The notes beneath the pieces are model-generated. The model made no database searches. It was given only the letters and a program-made list of their open reading frames with translations, and had not been told where the DNA came from. From Haplomitrium mnioides (taxonomy: Eukaryota > Marchantiophyta > Haplomitriopsida > Calobryales): 25,184 bases of DNA. Numbering within the stretch: the stretch's first letter is position 1; every line of letters starts with the position of its first letter. Positions 9,089 through 19,083 of this stretch are shown here, piece by piece. The stretch spans positions 1 to 25,184 of the forward strand of contig JBNGIS010028908.1 in NCBI GenBank assembly GCA_049999725.1. The letters run 5' to 3'. Both the position numbers and the translations under genes were made by a program.

Positions 9089-10260
9089 CATAATCACAAT
9101 CCCACCAAGAGCTATATTACATATCAGATCTGCTATATATGCACCAAGTGCTACTAGGAATCTTATTAGCTTTAAAGATATAAAAGATAATGAATTCCAT
9201 ATACACACTAGCACTTGTAAAGATCAGAAGGTGTTACATATTTTACAGAACACTCCTGAAGGATCTGAAATAAAAGAAACATTGTTTACGTATCCTCTTG
9301 GGTTTTATATAATGCAAATTCAAAGTTTCTTACTTGATACACAACAAATTGATCACAACATATTATGGCATAAATGCTTAGGACATCCATGCACAAATAT
9401 GTTTTAGAATATTCTCACAAAGTGTCCAGATCTATTCTTCCTAGCATTAAACCACACATGATCAATAAACAATACATCGAATGTTCTTAGAGTAAGCTAG
9501 TCCTACGACTAGCAATATCCAAGATTGTGATGGATATACCAAGATTCCTTGAGAGACTACACGCAAATGTATGTGGTCCTATAGACCCACCAAGTGGACC
9601 TTTTCGATACTTCTTGGTTATTATCTGGGCGTCATCAAAATGGTCACAAGTCTCACTACTCTCTACCCAAAATTTTGTCTTTTCTAGGATTCTAGCACAT
9701 ATTCTCAAATTGAAAGCTCAATTTCTAGAAAATTTACTAAGAGTATTACGGGTTGACAATGGGTGAGAGTTTACATCAAAGACTTTTGATGAATTTTGCA
9801 TGACCACGAGTATAGATACCTAATACTTTGTGGCTCACATCCATTTTCAAAATGGCATAGTCGAAAGAGTTATTTGCAACACACAGACGATAGCTAGGCC
9901 CATGCTTATGCAGACCAAATTACCGGTTTTTGCATGAAGCTACACTATATTACATGCTACCTCATTATTAAAATTCAGGCCATCAACATTTAATACTTTG
10001 ACATCTCACCAGCTTGCATATGGGACTATTCCCGATCTATCTCATCTACATATTTTTGGTTGTCAAGTCTTTGTTCCGATTATGGGACCGAAAAAGACTA
10101 AGATAGGTTCTCAAAGATAGAAGAGCATTTATGTGGGATATAAATCTCCATCAATCATACGATATCTAGAACCATCTACAACAGATGTATTTCAAGCCAG
10201 ATTTGCAGATTGCCACTTCTGTGAGGATATATTCCCATCATTATTTGAAGATAAAAATTC
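9084..10260 (+). pseudogene. Copia GAG-pre-integrase and integrase, broken
   Basis: The reading continues the copia frame with IYAPSATRNLISFKDI and then the zinc-binding GAG-pre-integrase motif around HNILWHKCLGHP (about 9357-9395). The rve core starts near 9545: LHANVCGPIDPPSGPFRYF, where the family has Asp (HADVCGP or GDICGP). The first catalytic Asp is therefore Asn here. The second Asp is kept (RVDNG, 9751-9765, followed by TGA) and the Glu is kept (QNGIVERV, about 9850). The tail has HLHIFGCQVFVP, YVGYKSPSIIRYLEP and ARFADCHF. Stops and a frame change are present. Confidence 0.85.
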
Positions 10261-10889
10261 TTCAATACTAAAAAAAGTTAGAATGGGATAAAATATCCAC
10301 TTTACGGATATTTCAGAGAGCAAAGCAATGTGAGGATGAAGTCAAGAGATTTCTTCACTTGACTAAAACTGTCAAACAATTGTGTGACTCATTTAATGAG
10401 ATTGCAAAGGTAACATGATCACATACTCCTACTGTAAATATACCTGCAAGAATTCAGGACACTATTATAACAATAAGGGATCAATTACCAAGACAAAAGA
10501 TTGGACTCATTTTAGGCTTGAAAGACTCTCAACCAAGGTAAAGAATTTCGACAAAGAGAACTACATTCTCAGATGATGTGCCTATACCACCATCATCATC
10601 TATTACACTACCATCTCAGCCTACTATCTCTCTTTTAGAGATCCTCGATAATAAAGAAATTTTAATCCACTATATGGACACTAAGATATTATGACAAAGA
10701 GAGAGTGTGAATATGGATGATAATTTCGCATTCATGAAATCACATACTATATATGATATACCCCCTGATCCAAGGTCTGTCAAAGAAGCTATGGACAATC
10801 CTGATTGGATTGAATGAGAAAATGCGATGACTTCCAAATTGGATTCTATGATAAAGAGGAAAGTATTTAGACCTTTAGTCCACGTACCC
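10261..10889 (+). pseudogene. Copia linker between integrase and RT
   Basis: A poorly conserved Pol linker with several stops. Short pieces still fit a copia Pol, for example the MDDNFAFMKSHTIYDIP-like stretch near 10713 and DPRSVKEAMDNPDWIE near 10770-10815, the latter being the usual segment before RVT_2. No separate gene is visible. Confidence 0.55.
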
Positions 10890-11935
10890 TTTGATGCCTA
10901 CTTAATCAGATATAGGTGGATTTTGTGAAAAATCAAAATGAAAAAGGCGATATTATCAGATATAAGGCACGTCTTGTAGTCAAGGGCTATACATGGATAC
11001 CTGAGAGAGACTATGATCTCATATACACGTCAGTTATAGATGCTATCACATACTGGTTCCTAGTAGACTTTTCTTTAGGACATGAGCTCATGACACATCA
11101 GTTAGATGTGGTGATAACATATCTATATTGGCTATTAGATACCCAGATCTATATGAAAACCCCCTAGAGCTTATTGCCAGGAATATCTATCATATTTAGG
11201 AAGAGAATGTCTCTAAGAGAAAACCATTTAACAACCCATCTACTTCATTATCATCGACCAATATAAAACCCAAGAGAGGGAGTACCAGATTTGGACCTTT
11301 AGTTCATGAGATGCAGTCTAGGCAGATTGGACCCATATAGTCCACTGTATACATCAATCTATGCCTTTGGCCAAGGATGGATATGCTCTCCAGATCATGA
11401 GATCTATTTATGAACTTAAGCAAAGCTTTTGTATATGGTATCAGAGATTTAAAGAGGAGATGATAGCCATGGATTTTCACTATGACGACATTGCACCAAG
11501 TTTATTCATCAAACATGCTCACAAAGAGTTTACTATTATCGCAATTTATATTGATGGTATAAACTTGTTTGGTCACCAATCCCTACTTCAGTAGACTATA
11601 TCTATGTTTAAGAAAAAATTTGATATGAGGGATATTGGTAAGACTGCATATTGCTTAGTACTACAGTTTGAGTACCTTAACGATGGCATATTAGCCCATT
11701 AGAGTACTTATACTAAGAAAGTTCTAAAACAATTTAATATGGATAAATCTTATCAAGTAACATCTTCTATGGAGATTAGAACACTAGACATAAATAAAGA
11801 TTTATTTCGTAAAAGAAAAGATATAGAGCCTATTGTAGGATCTGAGATATCATATCTCTCCGCTATAGGAGCTCTTATGTTCTTGCAAATAAAACTCGGC
11901 CAAATATTTCCTTTGCCATGAACTTGCTAGCCAGA
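10890..11935 (+). pseudogene. Copia reverse transcriptase (RVT_2), broken
   Basis: RVT_2 signatures appear in order: KGDIIRYKARLVVKGYTW (10946-10998), HQLDVVITYLYW with the motif A Asp (about 11098), IYELKQSFCIWYQRF (about 11405) and the catalytic YxDD box, which here reads YIDG (11547-11558), so the second catalytic Asp is lost. Next come the KVLKQFNMDK region (about 11721) and YLSAIGALMFL (about 11851). About 200 bp at 11165-11360 do not read as the expected loop between motif A and LYGLKQ-like sequence; they may be an expanded or scrambled linker. Multiple stops. Confidence 0.83.
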
Positions 11936-12535
11936 CATAGTTCATAACCTACTATAAGGCATTGGAATGGTATCAAATGAATATTCAGATATTTGCAAAG
12001 AACCATTGACATGGGACTTTATTTCGCGAAAAACAATGATCAAATTGTAACTAGTTTTACTGATGCAAGATACTTTTTGGATCTTTATGATGCTAAATCC
12101 CAAACCAGATATGTATTACTATATGGCTCTACAACTATATCATGGAAGAGTACTAAGCAAACTCTGACTTGCACATCTTCCAACCATGCAGAGATAGTAG
12201 CTTTGTTTGAAGCTAGTAGGGAATGCATATATTTATGATTGGTCATGCTTATGTTTCTTGTGGTTTACCTTGTCTATTTGACTCTACTATTATCCGTGAG
12301 AATAATTTGACATGTGTGCCACAAATCTCACATGGGTTTATTAGAGGAGACCGCATTAATCATATTACGCCAAAATTCTTTTTTTACACATGAGCAACAA
12401 GATGATATTGTTTCAGTGCAAATGATCGTTGGTAAAGATAATATGGCAGATCTATTTACAAAGGCTTTACCTCTTGCACTACATCAGCGATATTGTGATC
12501 TTATTGGACTACGCCGACTATCCAAACTATTATGA
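11936..12535 (+). pseudogene. Copia RNase H, broken
   Basis: The frame reads a tether (RHWNGIK-like) and QRTIDMGLYFAKNNDQIV, then the RNase H core with Asp in SFTDARYFLDLYDAK, Glu-containing CTSSNHAEIVALFEASREC, and the final FFFTHEQQDDI...KDNMADLFTKALP. A stop follows YL at 12236-12238 and a further break lies near 12310. The natural end is TGA 12533-12535. This domain order at the Pol C-terminus is standard for Ty1-copia. Confidence 0.85.
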
Positions 12536-12920
12536 TCTTCATCGACATATATGATATTTTCTATTTTTTCATCTTATCGACGATCATATTTTATATTCCA
12601 GGTAGTATATTATTTTTTCCTTGGATCTATATATCCTTTCATCATCTGGCTCATTCTTATATTCTTATATTTATTTTTATGACTTATAGCCATATGATTC
12701 ATCATTTTATATCATGATATTTTATATTTCCTATTCTACAATCTATGACATAATGATGGTTGTACTCTTTCCTTCAAAGGAGTATAAGAGGGTTTTAATG
12801 AGTCAACATCATTATTTCTTTATATGGATTCTGTTGTTTGAGTTGGTGTTCTTCTTTTTATATGTCGATCTCTATGTTACGATTGTTTATAACATTCCCC
12901 ATGTTATAACCAAAGTAGAG
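12536..12920 (+). other. Copia 3' untranslated region, T-rich
   Basis: About 385 bp of T-rich DNA between the pol stop and the candidate LTR. The two small + strand open frames here are Phe/Ile-rich translations of T-rich DNA and not convincing genes. The last bases, AAAGTAGAG at 12912-12920, make a short polypurine tract abutting TGTTATGATA. Confidence 0.5.
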
Positions 12921-13192
12921 TGTTATGATAAATAGAGTAACATAGAACTAGTATTAGATGATACTTTAACTAATCTATAATTAGTTTACTAATCTACCAT
13001 TAGTGAGTAGATTATCTTAGAAGAGAAGTGATTTTATTGCACATTACAAATATCATTCAACAAAATAGTAGTATTATGAATCTAGTAATATTGTTTTCTT
13101 TTGTTGTAGAATGGTTTAACTAAAACAGAGAGGTGTAATAATTAAATAAATATAAATATATAACAACTGAAATGGTGTAGTACTTGTATTAC
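12921..13192 (+). repeat. Candidate copia 3' LTR (right end uncertain)
   Basis: Starts TGTTATGATA directly after a purine tract, in the position expected for a 3' LTR. It contains a TATA-rich stretch (about 13140-13165) and could end at TATTACA (13192), but no second copy was found upstream of gag to prove the boundaries. It could extend further, to about 13280. Confidence 0.45.
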
Positions 13193-13315
13193 ACTTGCAT
13201 TTGCAATTGCAAGAATGGTTTCACTTCTCATTCCTTTTCACTTTCATAATCCACTCACTTTCTCTTCTCTTCACTACTTGTGTTGCGGACTAGTGTTCCT
13301 TTCTCCGCAATCAAA

Positions 13316-13394
13316 GAGTGGAGTTGGGAACACGCAATCTCATCGTGATCAAAGAGAAGAGTGGAGTGGAGTTGGGAACAAGCAATCTCATTGT
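13316..13394. repeat. Direct repeat, 31 bp, 48-bp period
   Basis: GAGTGGAGTTGGGAACACGC... at 13316-13346 recurs at 13364-13394 with two mismatches. It is preceded in each case by an ATCAAAGAG-like word. A simple local duplication. Confidence 0.75.
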
Positions 13395-14156
13395 AGCTGC
13401 ATCTACTCGATGAGGGAGTTCCTGGAAGCCTGTGATTGTGTGTTCAGCTCGTCATCCTGGGCCTTCAGAAGGAGCTTAGTGAAGTCCATGTCATCTTTTA
13501 TCGGCCTCCCTTCTCAACTCGATGGTCAGAAGTTGCTTTCCTTTGTTTAGCATTTGATAGTAGGCTGCCCGAACTGGCGTCTTCTTCTCCGAGCACGCCG
13601 GACCCTATGAACAACTCACTTGTGCCCACGAAGATTTCGTGACGCGAGATTGAGCCTGTCGGAATCGAATCACATCGGGAGCCCTACTTGTTTCCGCCAC
13701 AACGGTTACTAGTTCTTAACGAACCTCTTTGATTATTACGAATCAGTCTACTGTATGTTGTTGTGTGGTCGATTCCTATTACAGGTGAGAAATGCAGACA
13801 AAGCTGAGATTGGAAGTGGATGTGGAGCTCTGACACTTCTCCAGCAACATATATGGGCCCAAGACGAAGCGCCAGCATTTGTACATATTGTACGAGTTTG
13901 GGGTCTTGTCCAGAGGTGGACATGCGAGCAGTAGTGCATCCACATGCCTCCATTGAATGAAAGGCAGCAGTGGTTGGTGGCAATGCGATGCAAGGCAAGG
14001 CAATGCATTGGAGCACATGAGCGCTCCAACGGCAGGAGAGTAGCTGAGGATGGCGACAGCGTCTGCTTGATGCGAGTGTAAGTGAGCTTCTCCTCCGCCC
14101 GCATGACCACTTCTCCAACTCACTTTCTTACCCTTCCGTGGTAATTTTTCTATAAG

Positions 14157-14189
14157 AGCACCGTAAAAATGTGCGGTGCTTTTTACGGT
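14157..14189. other. Two overlapping inverted repeats (mutually exclusive hairpins)
   Basis: AGCACCG (14157-14163) pairs with CGGTGCT (14174-14180). ACCGTAAAAA (14160-14169) pairs with TTTTTACGGT (14180-14189), a perfect 10-bp stem with a 10-base loop. The arms overlap, so only one form can exist at a time. Could be a remnant of a small inverted-repeat transposon. Confidence 0.5.
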
Positions 14190-14400
14190 TACGTTAAAGT
14201 CAAGTAGCCTATAATTAGTCTTCAAACCTAACAAAACAAACTTCCATTATAATCTGTTAAGACTGTGCTTACGTTTAAGCCCAGAGTCTCTAATGTTTTG
14301 CTAAACAGGATTAGTAAGAATGTGTCGTATTGGTAAACTTAGAGAGACAGATTAGTTAGACGAATAAAAAACATGCTGTAGACAGGGACCAATCCAAGGG

Positions 14401-15875
14401 CGTCGTGAGTTAGTTGAGGCTAGTTTGGCGGAGTTTTGGCGGAGAGAAGAGGGGAGTGTAATTAGCGAGTGGACAGCGGAGCATGTGAATCGCGCAGCAG
14501 CAAAGACGAGAAGAAAAAGTGCTTTCATAATCATAGTTGGTGCATCACGTGGCGCCCGCCACTGGCCGCTGCTACCTTTAGCGCCGCCGCTACTTCCACG
14601 AGGGATTGGTCCGTGGTGAATCTGAACGCCAAGTTGCCAGCCACCAGTAAGATCCACGTCCGCATGACTTGGTTTCCTATCTGACGAAGGCCATTGGTGA
14701 GCACCAACCGGACACGTGTCGTGTGGGGTCACGCCATGCATCAGGGGACACATGACGCGCGGGCTCTTATAGTGAAATGAGGCTGTAAGTGGCGTTACAG
14801 GGGAAGTGAGGTTGTGATGCTCTTTTTAATGCCAGCCACGAGTTTCTTCCCACTGTAGTGCTTGGTGGAAAACCCGTTGCTTCACAGTATGCGAGAATTT
14901 GTGGACCAGATTCATTGGGAAGTCTGCAGAGCGCTACGTGCTGACACCTGGAAGATCCCTGCCAGCGCGCCCAATGGGAGGGGGTTTGGAGGATTCTCTG
15001 GCCCAGCGGATGACGATCAAACCAACCATCCATTGCTTGCCACGTGCTTGGTCGTGCCTATCGAGCGGAAGGTGCGAGAAACACGGCGACGGACCTTAAG
15101 GCACCTCTAAGTTAGCCACGGCTTCTCCAAAGTAGCGGTATGACTGATTTTGTCGCGTGCAATGGGACACGTGGCTTTCACGTGGGGGCGCTATCGATAT
15201 TGGATGAACAGTCGAGTACAGTCTCCCTGACCACCCTTAAAAGTCCATGGCTAAGTTTACCGGGGAAACCAGGTGGTCGTTAGCGGAGTTGGTTTTCAGT
15301 TTATTTAGTTATGACTATCATATTTTATCACCTAATGGTATTTCAAGTTCTGTAATCCTATCTAATTTCTCCGCTACAGTTGTTATCCAGCTACTGGCTC
15401 CTTCCGTCCTTTGTTTATGCTTTGCCTTTTCCTTTGGCGATGGTGTGGAAGGCAAGGCAGTCTTGAGCCTCGTTGCTGCATTTGGTGCGAGGCGAGGGAA
15501 GGGAGGGGGGGGTGGGGGAGGGGAGGGGCGGGAGGGTGAGGTGAGGTGACGGGAGGGGAGGTGAATGTTGCATGAGGTCCTCGTATGATGAACAGGAGTG
15601 ATTGTGGTCAACAGAGCAAGTGCAAGAGCGCAGATCGGTGCCTCTTCTCCGTTGGTTGCAGGTGGGTACATTACAGTTGGACGGCCAATTGCATCAAACG
15701 CTTCGCATTGGGAGAAAAGAGAAGCTAGCTGGCGAATTCAAGTCAGCAAAGATTTGTCCACTACCCGACAGACGCATATGTTCTGGAGGGGGAGGCGGAA
15801 GGATGGGTTGGTGCTCAGAGGCCCCCAGCTATTCTTCAGGTACCTGCAGCAGCAACGATTTCCTATGGTCTCGGC
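14401..15875 (+). promoter_or_regulatory. Upstream region of the DUF7950 gene with G-box cluster
   Basis: No gene is visible here; small open frames on both strands lack family resemblance. Five exact CACGTG G-boxes occur at 14546, 14713, 15041, 15168 and 15179. The second sits in the palindrome GACACGTGTC, and the last two are 11 bp apart. CACGTG is bound by bZIP and bHLH factors; ACGTGG/ACGTGT forms resemble abscisic-acid response elements. Also here are a G-rich tract (15496-15558) and several short upstream ATGs (15598, 15602). A clear TATA box and transcription start could not be assigned; the region may include an untranslated first exon and intron. Confidence 0.45.
15496..15558 (+). 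other. G-quadruplex-prone tract
   Basis: Ten runs of three or more G occur within 63 bp, mostly separated by one or two bases. They lie 318 bp before the chosen start codon, on the coding strand. Such sequence readily satisfies the G3+N1-7 quadruplex pattern. If transcribed it would lie in the 5' UTR. Confidence 0.7.
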
Positions 15876-18367
15876 ATGCTGGAGGACAGGAAAGAGTATG
15901 GGAGAGGCACAGAGTTGCCGGCAGAGTTTGCTGGATGTTACGCAGCGCGTTCTCACCACTTCCTGATACCTCCCTCTAGGACTGAGCACATTCTCTCCCG
16001 CTATAGACCCATTGCTCCCAAGCCCTCCGTTGTCAAACAAGGCGAGTCTGCAGGATCTGCTCCCAGTCAGTCTTCCTCAACGTTGTCTTTCGAGCGAGCC
16101 AGCACCAAAGGAACGTCTCTCTCTTCAGATGGGTCTAGAGGAAAGAGAACTCGCAAGCGATCAATCTCGGATTCCATGTCCTCACCCAAGGGCATAAAGA
16201 GGGCTCCTCCTCCGTTGGCCCCCCAATCATGTCGGGCCGACAACCAACGCTCTGTTTCGTGCACCAGCGTTCCTGTATTCGGTGGGATTGAAAAGGCAGT
16301 GGAGCAATTTTCACCAAAGTGTGGAAATGAATTCGCCACTGGAAGAATTGATGGGTTCCCGTCTGTCAAGGTACGGTGTAAGATAAGCTGAAGGTAAGCG
16401 AGTTGCCGAATTGGCCGACTCATACTCATTGGATTTGTGGCTTTTTCGGAATGCGCCATTCGTTTGGGAATACAGGTTTCTAGATTGCCTTGTCAGTTTT
16501 TTGTGTTGGTGGCTGGAATGCAGCAATCGAGTTTGCAATGCCAAAGTGTTTGCGTTCATTGCTGTTTTGACTTGCTCGCACCCTCTTGTCGCAGGATACT
16601 CCGTCTCCTGGAGTCGTCACCGAAATGGCTCCGCACTACCGTGATCTGCTTTCTCCGCTAGCTGGGAGTTTCGATCGTCGGAAGCATGCTTATGGATTTG
16701 GCGGGTTGGGGATTGGGAATGTCCAGCATAGTCCAGACCGTAGACTAGGGATGGACTTAAGCATGTCAAGAGGCGGGTTAAATGAAGATTTCGGTAACTG
16801 CGTCTCCGACAAGGACACAGGATTTATGGAACGGGCTGCCGCAAGCGCTCCCGGAGCCTTCAGTGGGAATTACTACCATGGTTTGAATGGGACTCCTTCG
16901 AAGTCAGCAGGGTTGAATTCGTTTTCCGAATGGCCAGCAGTCCACGTGTCTGAAGTTAGCACGCCCTTCACTTCTTCGCCCCTCAACTTGTCAGGATCGA
17001 GAAGTACGTTCTGGAGAGCAAACCATCATCACCCGAATTACGCTTCCTTGTCAGCAAGCTACGTTGAGAGTGAAGTTTGCTCTGAAGAAGAGGCGCAAAG
17101 TCGGAAGGAAAATATTGTTACCCTGTCTCTTCTTCCAGACACGCCTTCTCACGAGCAATCTTCCTCGGAGGCTCCTCCTTCTAGTTCGTCTATACCGTTC
17201 GTGCCGCTGACAATGAGCATGAGCGTGGTAAGTTGGGAAGTAGACGAGAGGCAAGACCGTTCAGAAGCGCCGACGAAACCGAATCCTTCCTCCAGCAGAG
17301 TACCAAGTGACGTATCGGAAGAAGAAGAGCGGGCAAAAGGTCACTCCAGTGAAAAAGAGAGTTCGTGGGGAAGGGAAGCTCAGGGAGATGATCCAGCAGA
17401 GAGCTCTGTTGTCCCGATGAAAGAATGCTCCGACAAGGCGTCTGAAGTGGTGGTGCCTACGGCGTTCCCCGGTGAGGAAACGAATGACCATACCAAAAGT
17501 CCAGTCATTGATTGTGCGTACTTGGAGCAAGTTTATTTGACATCCTCTGATCCGGTGGTGCTGACGGATGAGGGTAATACGATCTTTTGGGAGAACCTTT
17601 CTTTCACAAGAGCAGCACTGGAAAAGTTCAGTGGGAATGTACAAGTCATGGGTCCTTACCTTGATCCTCTCGGCATTCCCACCCAGTTGTCGCAATTTAT
17701 CTATCGCTCTGACACGGGGATAAAGACCAAAGCCGTACTTTGGGGTTTTTTGAAGAAGTTCATGATGCTAGAAACCAAGTCTCTGCGTTCTGGCGGAAAC
17801 AGTGGTGGGGAAAACTTATCTGAAGAACGAAACTTTTTCCTGAATCCGAAACAGCACGGAAAGACTACTGAGTTTAGTCAAGTCCACACAGTCATTGCTC
17901 CCCAACCCATTCGGCCCGTTGGATCGACATTGAATGTTGAATGCGTGGTGAAAGTGAATCAGCTTGCGCCTCCCATAACAGACAATTTTGAGGCTGTGAA
18001 GGAAAAGATGGAACTCGATGGCTCACCAACTGTGATAACCGATACTCGGAACAGGGTGCGATGGGTGAATATGGCATACAAGCAAATGGTTGGTCAGCCT
18101 GAATGTAGTTGGTTTGCCTCCACGGTGGGGCGCAAGTCGGCTAGCAGAGGAACACCTCAATACTCCCGGCTCATGGGGGAAGTGCTTCTGATCTGCAACG
18201 AGGAACTGCCGCAGCTATCTGCAATTTTTTCTTGTCGGGTACGAGTGCAGTGGAACAATCAAGGAAAGGAGAAAACCATCACAGTGCTAGCAGACGTTGC
18301 ACGAATCGAAAGTGATAGGATGGGAAACATGTATGTTTGGAAACTTGATACTCAGGCAAATGGGTGA
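15876..18367 (+). CDS. DUF7950-family protein, two coding exons, 755 aa
   Basis: Function unknown. Exon 1 is 15876-16370 and exon 2 16595-18367, joined in phase 0; the junction reads ...SVK/DTPSPG. The N-terminus carries SRYRPIAPKP (residues 41-50), the signature I associate with plant DUF7950 proteins. A basic cluster RGKRTRKRS (88-96) could be a nuclear localisation signal. The middle is long, Ser/Glu-rich and probably disordered. From about residue 590 comes the conserved C-terminal domain: QPIRPVGSTLNVECV, DTRNRVRWVNMAYKQMVG, FSCRVRVQW, ITVLADVARI and YVWKLD. Relatives I recall are usually shorter (about 250-400 aa), so the acidic/Ser-rich middle looks expanded. The start is the first ATG before the motif. 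The frame is open back to 15729, and AG at 15838-15839 could be a 3' splice site of an upstream exon, so the N-terminus may be longer. No frame damage is seen. Confidence 0.75.
16371..16594 (+). other. Intron of the DUF7950 gene (224 bp)
   Basis: Donor CAAG/GTACGG at 16370/16371 and acceptor TTGTCGCAG/GAT ending at 16594. Without splicing, the exon-1 frame stops after six codons (VRCKIS). With splicing, both long frames join in phase 0 with no residue lost. Confidence 0.75.
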
Positions 18368-19083
18368 CGACCTGAGTGGGGAAAGCACCTTTAATTGGAT
18401 ATGACGAAACGAATGCCTTGGTAATCTAGAGCATTGTCTTGTCGGGTGGCCAGTAGAGCAATCATGTGGAAATGAACACCTTACTCTGGCTGACATTACT
18501 CGAATGCACAGTGCGATGGTGGGTCTATTATTTTCCGCACCATCTATGTATTTCCGGAAACTGGGAAAGGAGACAATCGGGCAGGTACTTTGATTTTGCA
18601 ATGATAAATGCCTTAGTTATCTGCAGTATGTCCTTGACTAGTGCATGCTTAGTAGAACGATCGAAGGAAGTACAACACCATCACTGTTCCAGTGGACTGG
18701 GGTGTAAGAAGATGGAAACATGTAAGTCTGGAATCTGGAATTGCCGGCAATGGGTTGTAAATTGGCATCTTGTAGCCAGATGGCCCCGTCTGAAGTCGGA
18801 TTGGGTCACAACCTCTGCTCTTTCGGATTCTCAGCTCAACATTATATTTTTTTGTCAGTAATAATCTTTGCCCCATGTATACAATTAATTCAGGGTTCTT
18901 GGGGATGTTGATGTGACAGTGAGTGTAGGTGGCTGTTGAACTGCATTGACGAATGATGCGGTCATTGCAGCCACTCTGTATAGCGGCCGTAGTAATAAAA
19001 TTGTTCATGCCCTGTCGCTGTCATGTGGGGTGGCGGCCAATAATCAGGCCACAGAAAAACACCAGAAAACTTGCAATCCATAT
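18368..19083 (+). other. 3' flank of the DUF7950 gene
   Basis: Probable 3' UTR and beyond; no gene is visible. An AATAAA at 18994-18999 is the first canonical poly(A) signal after the stop, 627 bases on; plants often use weaker signals, so the real site may be nearer. Contains an imperfect duplication (see 18372-18720). Confidence 0.4.
18372..18720. repeat. Imperfect duplication after the stop codon, offset ~195-199 bp
   Basis: AATGCCTTGGTAATCT (18412) and AATGCCTTAGTTATCT (18607) head two segments that continue to resemble each other (CAGTAGAGCAATC against TAGTAGAACGATC; AACACC at 18475 and 18674). Alignment by eye needs small gaps. It reads as an old tandem duplication of roughly 200 bp. 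Confidence 0.45.

Larger units (their letters stand above)
2956..13192 (+). mobile_element. Ty1-copia retrotransposon, decayed, interrupted by a gypsy element
   Basis: The order gag, zinc knuckle, protease, GAG-pre-integrase, integrase, RVT_2 reverse transcriptase, RNase H on one strand is diagnostic of Ty1-copia (integrase precedes RT). Gag and Pol read like the plant copia lineage whose Gag contains an FLRHHL...LPKARHDW region and whose RNase H ends in NMADLFTKALP. A chromodomain gypsy element occupies 4155-9083; removing it and one target-site copy lets the copia frame continue. Many stops and frameshifts and altered catalytic residues show it is dead. The right boundary (LTR end) is approximate and the 5' LTR was not found. 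The element without the insert would be about 5.3 kb. Confidence 0.85.
13193..14400. other. Intergenic region between transposon block and host gene
   Basis: Base composition becomes less AT-rich here. No convincing gene is seen; overlapping open frames exist in all three minus-strand frames (13684-14234) without family resemblance. A short + strand frame (13215-13550) contains MREFLEACDCVF and LVKSM, faintly like the start of plant glycolipid-transfer (ACD11-like) proteins, but too short to call. The region also contains a 48-bp-period direct repeat and an alternative hairpin, listed separately. Confidence 0.4.

Noticed and set aside
12532-12935. Phe/Ile-rich small frames resembling membrane peptides
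   Set aside because: T-rich DNA translates to hydrophobic residues; the stretch lies in the copia 3' untranslated region.
13215-13550. Possible glycolipid-transfer (ACD11-like) fragment, MREFLEACDCVF...LVKSM
   Set aside because: Only about 25 residues resemble the family, and the expected following residues and a splice donor are not evident; the frame starts inside a pyrimidine-rich repeat region.
13684-14234. Three overlapping minus-strand open frames of 120-151 aa
   Set aside because: All three frames are open over the same DNA, none shows a domain, and no splice structure supports one of them. Likely chance openness of GC-balanced DNA.
14352-15110. Small open frames on both strands in the G-box region
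   Set aside because: No family resemblance; better explained as promoter DNA.
15318-15671. Minus-strand 117-aa Pro/Ser-rich open frame
   Set aside because: It is the complement of the G-rich tract; poly-Pro comes from CCC runs. No domain.
15598-15979. Two + strand frames (122 and 125 aa) before the DUF7950 gene
   Set aside because: They overlap each other and the true exon 1 in other frames and start in the presumed leader. They may act as upstream ATGs but are not convincing proteins.
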